Source: CAYTLQ01 sp964438715 (GTDB taxonomy: Bacteria; Bacteroidota; Ignavibacteria; Ignavibacteriales; Ignavibacteriaceae). From it: a DNA stretch of 8,453 nucleotides. The translations under genes were made by a program, and so were the position numbers. Below, one piece after another: positions 1 to 7,246 of the stretch. Location: positions 1 to 8,453 of the forward strand of contig CAYTLQ010000107.1 of the NCBI GenBank assembly GCA_964438715.1. The letters are read 5' to 3'. How positions within the stretch are numbered: position 1 is the first letter of the stretch; each line of letters opens with the position of its first letter. The notes under the pieces were generated by a model. It was not told the origin of the DNA and did no database searches. It was given only the letters and a program-made list of their open reading frames with translations.

Positions 1-53
1 ATTATATTTTTCGTATTTTTAACAAACCACCATGAATCACTTGGAGAAAAGCC

Positions 54-251
54 ATGCAAACATTACCTCAAACACCCGGCAAGTGGAATGTAAAGAATGG
101 TGATTATTCCCGTGATCCCGAACATACCAATAAATACCAGCAACAGAAAAAAAAGAAAGCGCGTGTCCTCTTTTTAATAAAACTTGGTGGGGTAATCATC
201 GGTGGAATCCTTCTTGCATTAATACTTTTATACTTCACAGGAAATTTATAG
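54..251 (+). CDS. Small single-pass membrane protein, function unknown
   Basis: I do not recognise this 65-residue protein. The first 37 residues are polar and strongly basic, ending in a QQQKKKKAR stretch. They are followed by one hydrophobic helix at about residues 38-61 and a four-residue tail. By the positive-inside rule the basic N-terminus should face the cytoplasm. The helix carries a GxxxG motif (G46-G50), which often supports helix packing. A good Shine-Dalgarno, GGAG at 43-46, lies 7 nt before the ATG, which argues that the gene is real despite its size. It sits 65 nt ahead of the kinase gene on the same strand, so it may be the first gene of the recycling operon or the end of an upstream unit. 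The lysine run is encoded by eight consecutive A at 147-154. No catalytic motif is visible, and no function is proposed. Confidence 0.7.
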   Translation: MQTLPQTPGKWNVKNGDYSRDPEHTNKYQQQKKKKARVLFLIKLGGVIIGGILLALILLYFTGNL

Positions 252-316
252 TACCCTATTAAGCATTTTTTCATATTTTGCGGTAGAGGACTTTTAAATA
301 CAGGCAGTAGCAGAAT

Positions 317-1243
317 ATGAAATATTACATTGGTATGGATGGGGGCGGTACAAAAACTCATTGCACACTAATTAACGACCAAAAAGAAATACTTTTCGAG
401 TGCTCCGGAGGTCCCGCAAATTTTCTCATGATTGGTACAGAAACTGTCTCTGAAACTATAGCCGGCTTAATACGGAAATGTAAGGAGGAGACAAATATTC
501 ATTTCAATCAGATAGACCATATACTCATTGGAGCCACAGGAGCCGGTAGGCGAAATGATGCTCAAACGCTTGAACAGGATTTTCGTCAATATTGTGTTAA
601 AACAAATCTTTTTGTAAAGAATTTTACTGTAGAAAGTGATGCCCTCGTTGCTCTTGAAGGCGCTTTTGGAGGAAATCCCGGCAGTATTCTGATTGCAGGC
701 ACAGGTTCAATTATGTATGGTAAAGATGCTAAAGATAAACTTTTTCGGGTTGGCGGTTTTGGCAGATTTATCGGTGATGAGGGCAGTGGATATTCAATTG
801 GGAAAAAAGGTCTTATAGCAGTCGCTCGTCATTTAGATGGAAGAGGTATTCCTACTCTTCTCACTCAACTGGCGGGAAAAGATTTTCAGATGCATACAAT
901 GGAAGATGTTATCACAAGTATTTATAAAAATAATTTTGATATCGCTTCCTTTGCACCGGTTGTGTTACTTGCCGCAGAACAGGGTGATAAAGCTGCAACA
1001 GATATTCTCGAATCTGAATCTGAAGAACTGATACAACATATTAGTGCTATGCAAAAAAAGATTCCTGTACAAAATCTTGATGTCTCTTTCATTGGCAGCC
1101 TTATTGTTAATGATAATATCTATTCCCGCCTGTTGCGCAGAAAAATAAAAGAGACATTAAAGAACATAAATATTAAAACTGCGCAGTACTCTCCTTCGAT
1201 GGGAGCCGCACTATTAGCTCTTAAGAAGATGTCGGGAAATTAG
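317..1243 (+). CDS. N-acetylglucosamine (or MurNAc/GlcNAc) kinase, BadF/BadG/BcrA/BcrD ATPase family
   Basis: This 308-residue protein of the sugar-kinase/Hsp70/actin ATPase fold probably phosphorylates GlcNAc, or both GlcNAc and MurNAc, at C6 with ATP in the cytoplasm. Seen directly: the phosphate-1 loop MDGGGTKT at residues 7-14, GATGAGR at 72-78, an ESDA motif with the likely catalytic Asp108, the phosphate-2 loop AGTGS at 127-131, the family signature GGFGRFIGDEGSG at 146-158, and the C-terminal PSMGAALLAL at 293-302. The length is normal for the family. The ATG at 317 leaves the phosphate loop at the very N-terminus, as expected, although no strong Shine-Dalgarno precedes it. The AmpG-type permease follows after 35 nt and two NagZ-type enzymes lie further on. 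This context favours an amino-sugar kinase over the benzoyl-CoA reductase activators in the same Pfam family. Sequence alone cannot choose between a NagK-like and a MurK-like role. Confidence 0.9.
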   Translation: MKYYIGMDGGGTKTHCTLINDQKEILFECSGGPANFLMIGTETVSETIAGLIRKCKEETNIHFNQIDHILIGATGAGRRNDAQTLEQDFRQYCVKTNLFVKNFTVESDALVALEGAFGGNPGSILIAGTGSIMYGKDAKDKLFRVGGFGRFIGDEGSGYSIGKKGLIAVARHLDGRGIPTLLTQLAGKDFQMHTMEDVITSIYKNNFDIASFAPVVLLAAEQGDKAATDILESESEELIQHISAMQKKIPVQNLDVSFIGSLIVNDNIYSRLLRRKIKETLKNINIKTAQYSPSMGAALLALKKMSGN

Positions 1244-1278
1244 GCAAGCAACTATTCGGAATTTAATCAGGAAATCAA

Positions 1279-2688
1279 ATGAACAGCGAAGCTGAAAAAC
1301 AAAGAAACCCGTGGACCTGGATCCCAAGTCTTTATTTTGCACAGGGTATTCCTTATGTAGTGGTAATGACTTTATCGGTAATCATGTACAAAAAAATGGG
1401 TATCTCAAACTCCGATATTGCATATTATACAAGCTGGTTATACCTGCCCTGGGTTATTAAGCCATTCTGGAGCCCACTCGTAGAAATTTTTAAGACAAAA
1501 AGATTTTGGATCGTAAGTCTTCAATTGATAATCGGCGCTTCGCTCGCGGCTGTGGCGCTTGTATTGCCGCTTGAACCATTTTTTCAATATTCATTAGCTA
1601 TATTTTGGCTAATGGCATTTAGTTCAGCAACACATGATATAGCCGCTGACGGATTTTATCTCCTCGGCCTTGAGCAATATCAACAGGCGGCATTTGTCGG
1701 TGTAAGAAGCACCTTTTACCGTATAGCCATGATTACAGGACAAGGTGTTTTAGTGTACCTTGCCGGATTTCTTGAAGAACATTCATCATCAATTGCAGCC
1801 GCCTGGTCAATAACATTTTTTATCCTTGCAGGTCTTTTCATTGCTCTTTTTATTTACCACCGTTTTATACTGCCATTCCCTGTTGATGATCGTCCGGCGG
1901 TAACACAAACTACACCCAAAACGGTTCTCAAAGAATATTTTAACACTTTCAAAACATTTTTTAACCGCAAAGGTATTGTACCGATACTTCTGTTTATGCT
2001 CTTCTACCGATTTGCGGAAGCACAACTTGTAAAACTTGTATCACCATTTTTACTCGATTCCCGAGCAGAAGGCGGTTTGGGATTAACGACAAGCGAAGTT
2101 GGTATTGTTTACGGCACTGTGGGTGTTATATTTCTTACTTTAGGCGGGCTTCTGGGTGGTTATGTTATATCGCGGCGCGGTCTTAAGTTCTGGATGTGGA
2201 TTATGGTTTGTGTCATCCACCTTCCTGATATTACCTTTGTTTATCTCTCGCATGTACAGCCGGAAAATTTGTTTATAATTACTTCTGCTGTTGCTGTTGA
2301 GCAGTTTGGTTATGGATTCGGATTTACTGCATATATGCTTTATATGGTAATGATTTCAGAGGGTCCTTATAAAACAGCACATTATGCTATTTGTACCGGA
2401 CTAATGGCGCTTGGGATGATGATTCCCGGAATGTTCAGTGGTCATTTACAAACATACCTCGGGGTGGATAACATATTTTTCTATCTTAAAGACAGTAGCA
2501 ATTTCATTGCATCAGCACTTTACAATTTTGGAGAAATGCTCGATAGCCTCATTAAAGGAATGTTAGGTAATACTCCTCCCGGTTATCGTGTATTCTTTAT
2601 TTGGGTAATGATTTCAACCATACCGGGATTTATTGTTCCGGCGCTAGTGAAGATTGATCCTGAATTCGGGAAGAAGAAAAAAGAATAA
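1279..2688 (+). CDS. ampG: AmpG-like MFS permease for muropeptides
   Basis: This 469-residue polytopic inner-membrane protein of the major facilitator superfamily resembles the AmpG branch, which imports GlcNAc-anhydroMurNAc (peptides) from periplasm to cytoplasm. Seen directly: FAQGIPY at residues 20-26 in the first helix, LPWVIKPFWSPLVE at 56-69 (AmpG-type loop between helices 2 and 3), and SSATHDIAADG at 115-125. The last keeps the paired acidic residues Asp120 and Asp124 with the spacing of the DIxxD motif of AmpG. A hydrophilic stretch at about 200-235 separates the two halves, fitting a 6+6 helix layout, and the C-terminus ends in a lysine-rich tail. The start is well supported by AGGAA at 1269-1273, 5 nt before the ATG. 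It lies between the kinase and the GH3 fusion in the same operon, which supports murein fragments as cargo. The exact cargo (disaccharide, muropeptide or free sugar) is inference. Confidence 0.85.
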   Translation: MNSEAEKQRNPWTWIPSLYFAQGIPYVVVMTLSVIMYKKMGISNSDIAYYTSWLYLPWVIKPFWSPLVEIFKTKRFWIVSLQLIIGASLAAVALVLPLEPFFQYSLAIFWLMAFSSATHDIAADGFYLLGLEQYQQAAFVGVRSTFYRIAMITGQGVLVYLAGFLEEHSSSIAAAWSITFFILAGLFIALFIYHRFILPFPVDDRPAVTQTTPKTVLKEYFNTFKTFFNRKGIVPILLFMLFYRFAEAQLVKLVSPFLLDSRAEGGLGLTTSEVGIVYGTVGVIFLTLGGLLGGYVISRRGLKFWMWIMVCVIHLPDITFVYLSHVQPENLFIITSAVAVEQFGYGFGFTAYMLYMVMISEGPYKTAHYAICTGLMALGMMIPGMFSGHLQTYLGVDNIFFYLKDSSNFIASALYNFGEMLDSLIKGMLGNTPPGYRVFFIWVMISTIPGFIVPALVKIDPEFGKKKKE

Positions 2689-2691
2689 AGT

Positions 2692-2702
2692 GAGGCGTTA
2701 TT
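2692..2702 (+). promoter_or_regulatory. Shine-Dalgarno and probable ATT start codon of the GH3 fusion gene
   Basis: GAGG at 2692-2695 lies 4 nt before an ATT codon at 2700, just after the permease stop codon. The frame is open from the stop at 2691-2693 onward. It encodes a basic then hydrophobic stretch typical of an export signal, reading KFWRR then LTYSIVLLSVFLAVSFF. No ATG, GTG or TTG occurs in frame before the TTG at 2823, and that TTG has no Shine-Dalgarno. ATT initiation is rare but known (E. coli infC and pcnB). A point mutation or base-call error from ATG is the alternative. Confidence 0.55.
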
Positions 2703-5603
2703 AAATTCTGGAGAAGACTAACTTATAGTATTGTACTTCTTTCAGTATTTCTCGCAGTTTCATTTTTCCCTTCGTATCGGGAAATTCTGAAACCTCCTGG
2801 AAGTTTCGATGTATCTGATACATTGTCAGCAATTCCTGATGTGCGTTTGTTTGAAACAGCATCGGAGCCGTGGGTTGATAGTGTGCTTAAGTCTATGTCG
2901 AAAAGGGAAAAAGTTGCACAGCTACTTTTTCCGTTTACACGTGTGGAAAGGTTTTCACCGGGAGATGAAGAATATGAAAGGCTTGTTTACTTTGTTCGCG
3001 AACTAAAGGTTGGCGGACTTCATTTTCTGCCGGGGAATGATGTTGATATACTTCATCTAAGCAATGAACTTCAAAGTATCAGCGACATTCCTTTATTAAT
3101 TACGAGTGATCTTGAAAGCGGAATTGGCAAAGATCCGCTTGACTCTCTTCACTTCCCATCTGCAATGGCTTTGGGAGCGACACGGGATACAGGGCTTGTT
3201 TATGCTATGGGCAGAATGCTTGCATTAAAAGCACGGTCATTAGGCATTCACATTAATTTTGCACCCGTTGCCGATCTGAATAATAATCCGGATAACCCGG
3301 TAATTAATACGCGCTCATTCGGTGAAAATACCGAATTGGTATCGTCACTTGCCGGTAATCTGATGCGAGGATTACAGCAGGAGGGCGTCCTCTCAACAGC
3401 AAAACATTTCCCGGGTCATGGAAATACAAATACTGACTCACATCATGATCTTCCGGTTATCAAGGGCTCACAGACTCAATTGTTCCGCTACGAGTTACAA
3501 CCATTCTCTTCTCTCATCAATAAAGGAATCATGGGGGTAATGTCAGCTCATATCGGGCTTGAGGCATTTAATATTCCCGATACGCCGGCAACACTTTCTC
3601 CTTCAGTTATTAACGGGGTGTTGAAACAGAAGCTTGGCTTTAAAGGCTTAGTTTTTACCGATGCGCTGAACATGAAAGCAATTACAGAGTATTATTCACC
3701 AGCTGATGCCGGAGTAAAAGCTCTTCTCGCCGGCAATGATGTTTTATTATTCCCTGTTCAACCTGATTCAGTTATTAATGGGATCCTCTCAGCACTTGAT
3801 TCCGGCATTATTTCGCTTAAGAGAATTGAACACTCAGTAAGAAAAATTCTTCTTGTGAAACGATGGGCCGGATTACATAAAAATCGTTTTTCAGCCCCAC
3901 TGCACGAATATGTTCGCTCACTTAACGAGAAAAATTTTGAAATTTCAAAACAGTTGGCCGAAAAATCAATAACATTGTTAAAGAATAAAAACAATATTTT
4001 GCCACTTTCGCCTGAAAGTAAAAAGAAGTTTCTTCATGTAGTATTTTATGATCCTTCGTCAGAAAAAGCGGCAGTATATTTCAGCAACGAATTGCTGAAA
4101 AGAGAGAACATACTTGACGCTATATTTATTTCTTCTGCCAATCGCCGTTTTAATTTAGCGCCATATAAAAATCTCATTCGTCACGCAGATGGTTATATTA
4201 TTTCTTGTTTTTGGAAAGCCTCCCGCAAATCCTCCGCATCTGCAAGCAAACAAAAGCAGGAATTATTGCTTAAGTCATTTGTTAATTCGCCAAAAGAAAA
4301 AATATTCATTGCACACGCCGATCCATATTTGATTAAGAACTTTCCGAAAACGGATGTGTACATGACCGGATTTGGGACAGTCCGTAATACATCAGATGCA
4401 CTTATAAAAGCATTATATGGATATATTCCTGTTACCGGAAAACTTCCCATCACTATACCCGGTTCCGGCTTCAGAGCCGGTAGTGGAATTACTATTAACC
4501 GCTCACGATTATCTTCCGGAGAACATGACTCTCTCAGGATAGCGCTTTCCCTGCTCCTCGAAAAAGCAATACTCGATTCCGCTTTTCCGGGCGGTGTTGT
4601 TTTAGCCGCACTTAATGGTGAAGTAAAAGTTTCATTACCTTTCGGCGCTCAAACTTACAGTGCTTCATCGCCAAAAATTACCGAACAATCTATTTATGAC
4701 CTTGCCTCATTAACAAAAGTTATTGCAACTTCCACTTCAGCAATGATTTGTGTTGACCGAAAATTATTTTCACTAGATGATAAAATCAGCAGGTTTTTCC
4801 CGGAATTAAAAAAAGACAATAACAAGCGGAATATTACAATCCGCCACCTTTTACTGCATCGAAGCGGATTACCGGCGTTCAAGCAATTTTATAAAACTCT
4901 TACATCAAAGTCAGAAATAATTGCTGATATACTGAAATCAGATCTTCAATTCAAACCGGGCAAAAAGACCCAATACTCAGACCTTGGTATGATATTATTG
5001 GGAGTTATCATAGAAAAGGTTACCGGACAATCTCTTGATACATTCTGCCGGAGAGAAATATTTTCACCATTAAAATTACGCAACATAATGTTTAATCCGC
5101 CCGATAGTTTACTCTACCGGATTGTTCCTACTGAAATTGATAATTACTGGCGGAATAAATTAATTCACGGGAAAGTACACGACGAAACTGCCTGGTTAAT
5201 GAATGGAGTTGCCGGACATGCCGGATTATTTTCCACGGCAGAAGATCTGTTAGTGATATTACAAATGCTTATGCAAAAAGGAACTTATGGTGGTGTAAAT
5301 ATTGTGTCTCCTGAAACTGTAAAGATGTTTACTACCCGTTTTGATACATTAAGCGATAAAGCTCTTGGCTGGGAAACCCGAGGTGAGAACACTGAGGGTT
5401 TTGCTTCGTATTTTTCTTCATCTTCTTATGGGCATACCGGTTTTACCGGTACAATGGTTTGGTCAGATCCAAAAAGCGGATTAATTATCGTATTCCTCAC
5501 TAACAGAGTATATCCAACAAGAGAAAATCAAAAAATACGACAATACAGAAAAGAAGTTTGCCGGTTAATCGATTATTATTTAATAAAGAACAAAATGCAA
5601 TGA
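2700..5603 (+). CDS. Exported two-domain enzyme: GH3 beta-N-acetylglucosaminidase (NagZ-type) fused to beta-lactamase-fold serine hydrolase (AmiE-type)
   Basis: The protein has 967 residues if it starts at the ATT at 2700, or 926 if it starts at the TTG at 2823. The numbers below use the ATT. Residues 1-25 form a basic then hydrophobic signal or anchor without a clear AxA cleavage site or lipobox. Residues about 55-390 are the GH3 catalytic domain, with KHFPGHGNT at 235-243, the Asp246-Ser-His248 acid/base dyad of NagZ enzymes, INTRSFGE at 202-209 and the nucleophile Asp321 in FTDALNMKAI. Residues about 415-590 look like the GH3 C-terminal domain. Residues about 610-960 are a class C beta-lactamase-like (PF00144) domain with SLTK at 670-673 (Ser nucleophile, Lys base), YSD at 759-761 and HTGFTG at 912-917 in place of KTG. 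Both active sites look intact. The predicted role is to remove GlcNAc from muropeptides and then cut the MurNAc-peptide bond, in the periplasm. The hydrolase domain could instead be an esterase or a DD-peptidase. The next gene overlaps by 4 nt. Confidence 0.9.
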   Translation: MKFWRRLTYSIVLLSVFLAVSFFPSYREILKPPGSFDVSDTLSAIPDVRLFETASEPWVDSVLKSMSKREKVAQLLFPFTRVERFSPGDEEYERLVYFVRELKVGGLHFLPGNDVDILHLSNELQSISDIPLLITSDLESGIGKDPLDSLHFPSAMALGATRDTGLVYAMGRMLALKARSLGIHINFAPVADLNNNPDNPVINTRSFGENTELVSSLAGNLMRGLQQEGVLSTAKHFPGHGNTNTDSHHDLPVIKGSQTQLFRYELQPFSSLINKGIMGVMSAHIGLEAFNIPDTPATLSPSVINGVLKQKLGFKGLVFTDALNMKAITEYYSPADAGVKALLAGNDVLLFPVQPDSVINGILSALDSGIISLKRIEHSVRKILLVKRWAGLHKNRFSAPLHEYVRSLNEKNFEISKQLAEKSITLLKNKNNILPLSPESKKKFLHVVFYDPSSEKAAVYFSNELLKRENILDAIFISSANRRFNLAPYKNLIRHADGYIISCFWKASRKSSASASKQKQELLLKSFVNSPKEKIFIAHADPYLIKNFPKTDVYMTGFGTVRNTSDALIKALYGYIPVTGKLPITIPGSGFRAGSGITINRSRLSSGEHDSLRIALSLLLEKAILDSAFPGGVVLAALNGEVKVSLPFGAQTYSASSPKITEQSIYDLASLTKVIATSTSAMICVDRKLFSLDDKISRFFPELKKDNNKRNITIRHLLLHRSGLPAFKQFYKTLTSKSEIIADILKSDLQFKPGKKTQYSDLGMILLGVIIEKVTGQSLDTFCRREIFSPLKLRNIMFNPPDSLLYRIVPTEIDNYWRNKLIHGKVHDETAWLMNGVAGHAGLFSTAEDLLVILQMLMQKGTYGGVNIVSPETVKMFTTRFDTLSDKALGWETRGENTEGFASYFSSSSYGHTGFTGTMVWSDPKSGLIIVFLTNRVYPTRENQKIRQYRKEVCRLIDYYLIKNKMQ
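5600..5603 (+). promoter_or_regulatory. ATGA stop/start overlap, likely translational coupling
   Basis: The ATG of the second GH3 gene (5600-5602) overlaps the TGA of the fusion gene (5601-5603). Only a weak purine run (AAAGAA, 5585-5590) precedes it, so ribosomes finishing the fusion gene probably reinitiate here. This decides the start at 5600 over the in-frame TTG at 5558, which would add 14 residues of no evident character that are embedded in the upstream gene. Confidence 0.7.
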
Positions 5604-7246
5604 AAATGACTCCCGGAATAAATGAGCTTTTCCCTTTGAATGCTAATCAGGTGAATCAGATAGAATCACTGATCGAAAATATGTCGGTGAAACAGAAAAT
5701 CGGTCAAATGCTTTTTCCTGGTGTATTGGCTAAATATTATCCTGTTGACTCAGCCGAATTTCAAATGTTAAAACGCAATATTGAAGAATATAAAATTGGT
5801 GGGGTCATTTTCTTCAAAGGCACGGTTCTGGATTACGCAGGTCTGGCTAATACCCTTCAAAAAATTTCAGAACTTCCTTTAATAATTGGGGCAGATTTCG
5901 AACGGGGACTCGCTATGAGAATTGATAACACTACACCGTTTCCCTACAATATGTGTGTAGCGGCAACTTCAAAAACCCAGTACGCATTTGAGATGGCACG
6001 AGTAATTTCGAAAGAGGCACGGGCAATTGGCGTACATCACAATTACGCACCTGTTGCCGATATATGTTCTGATATCGATAATCCTGTTATTAATTTAAGA
6101 GCTTACTCTTCCGAAAAGGAAACTGTAACAGCTTTCTGTGAAGCCTTTATACAAGGAGCTCGTGAAGGAAATGTTATAAGTTGTATAAAGCATTTTCCGG
6201 GACATGGAAATACAAAAATTGATTCACACAGGGAACTGCCTCTAATTTTAAGCGATTCCCGTCAATTTTTTGAGGAGGATATTTATCCGTTTGCTGAGTG
6301 CATTAAAGCCGGAGCTCAATCGGTAATGACAGGACATCTTGATGTACCAGCCTCAGGAGAAAGAGCCGGGTGGCCGTCTGTTATTAGTCATAAATTATTA
6401 ACTGAACTGCTTCGTGGTGAATTGGGGTTTAATGGACTTATAATTACTGATGCTATGAATATGTACGGGCTCACCGATAATTTTTCTGTCGGTGAAGCCG
6501 CAGTAGAAGCCGTGCTTGCCGGTAATGATATGCTTCTAATGCCTCCGGATATCGGTATAGCTGTCGAACGAATTTATGATGCATTTATGGATGGAAGAAT
6601 TTCAGGAGATAGAATTAATGCTTCAGTGAAAAGAATACTATCTGCAAAATTCTGGTTAGGGTTATTTGATAACTCTCTGGTTGATGAGTCTGTCATACGA
6701 AACACAGTCGCGATAAAGGATCACTACAAAAAGGCTCTTGAAATAGCCGAGAGCGGATTAACGCTGATAAAAAATCAGGACGACATAATTCCTTGCACCA
6801 AAATTTCAGGAGCATCAATAATAACTTTATGTGATAATGAAGGAACAGAACACGAACAATTTTTTGCAAAATATCTGAAAGACCGAATAGCTGGCGTAAA
6901 ACACTTTATAATAAATAACCGCTCTTCAACAGAAGAAATTGAGCAAATAATTTCAGCATTGTCCCGAAATGAATTAATTATTTTAGCACTTTTCGCACGA
7001 GTCCGATCATTTCAGGGTACGGTAAAATTATCTGACACATTTGAATCAACAATCCGAAAACTGCAAGATCAATCTGAAAAACTTCTCACGGTTTCGTTCG
7101 GAAATCCATTTATTATTAACTACTATCCGTTTCTGAGAAACTATCTGGTACCGTTTGGTGATACGACTGTCAATCAGATCGCTGTAGCGGAATGTCTTAT
7201 TGAAGGCGCCGTGCCAACCGGTAAGTCACCAGTGAGATTTTTATAG
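5600..7246 (+). CDS. GH3 beta-N-acetylglucosaminidase (NagZ-like), no signal peptide
   Basis: This 548-residue glycosidase is predicted to hydrolyse the GlcNAc-beta-1,4-MurNAc bond of murein fragments. Residues about 20-360 are the GH3 catalytic domain. They include KHFPGHGNT at 197-205, the Asp208-Ser-His210 dyad and the nucleophile Asp284 in ITDAMNMYG (282-290). Residues about 375-548 align in character with the GH3 C-terminal domain of the preceding fusion protein (SGLTLIKNQDDIIP at 385-398). The serine hydrolase domain is absent. From the ATG at 5600 the protein opens with a hydrophilic segment and shows no signal peptide or membrane helix, so a cytoplasmic location is inferred. The two GH3 genes appear to be tandem paralogues, because they share motif order and overall architecture. 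One divergence is RAYS at 167-170 where the fusion and typical NagZ proteins have an RSF motif. The gene ends in a 6-bp tail-to-tail overlap with the minus-strand dehydrogenase gene. Confidence 0.9.
   Translation: MKMTPGINELFPLNANQVNQIESLIENMSVKQKIGQMLFPGVLAKYYPVDSAEFQMLKRNIEEYKIGGVIFFKGTVLDYAGLANTLQKISELPLIIGADFERGLAMRIDNTTPFPYNMCVAATSKTQYAFEMARVISKEARAIGVHHNYAPVADICSDIDNPVINLRAYSSEKETVTAFCEAFIQGAREGNVISCIKHFPGHGNTKIDSHRELPLILSDSRQFFEEDIYPFAECIKAGAQSVMTGHLDVPASGERAGWPSVISHKLLTELLRGELGFNGLIITDAMNMYGLTDNFSVGEAAVEAVLAGNDMLLMPPDIGIAVERIYDAFMDGRISGDRINASVKRILSAKFWLGLFDNSLVDESVIRNTVAIKDHYKKALEIAESGLTLIKNQDDIIPCTKISGASIITLCDNEGTEHEQFFAKYLKDRIAGVKHFIINNRSSTEEIEQIISALSRNELIILALFARVRSFQGTVKLSDTFESTIRKLQDQSEKLLTVSFGNPFIINYYPFLRNYLVPFGDTTVNQIAVAECLIEGAVPTGKSPVRFL

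Noticed and set aside
147..154. Eight consecutive A as a programmed frameshift site in the small membrane protein gene
   Set aside because: No stimulatory structure or meaningful alternative-frame product is seen. The run is simply lysine codons.
252..316. A promoter of Bacteroidota type (TAnnTTTG) before the kinase gene
   Set aside because: The nearest match, TATTTTG, is one base short, and no -33 element at suitable spacing could be seen.
104..361. Minus-strand open frame of 85 codons across the small membrane protein gene
   Set aside because: Its Phe-rich stretch is just the complement of the lysine codon run, and it overlaps the start of the kinase gene.
2823..2825. TTG at 2823 as the start of the GH3-serine hydrolase gene
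   Set aside because: It has no Shine-Dalgarno, and the frame upstream encodes a convincing signal or anchor preceded by a ribosome binding site at 2692-2695.
5436..5450. ACCGGT-TTT-ACCGGT hairpin as a regulatory or termination element
   Set aside because: It encodes the TGFTG part of the HTGFTG active-site motif, so the repeat follows from a repeated Thr-Gly pair with the same codons. No U-run follows.
4580..5600. The serine hydrolase domain as a beta-lactamase resistance gene
   Set aside because: The KTG box is replaced by HTG, and the domain is fused to a murein glucosaminidase in a recycling operon. A cell-wall amidase or esterase role fits better.
7226..7243. TCAC-CA-GTGA followed by a T-run as a terminator for the operon
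   Set aside because: The loop would be only 2 nt and the stem 4 bp, too small to be a credible intrinsic terminator.
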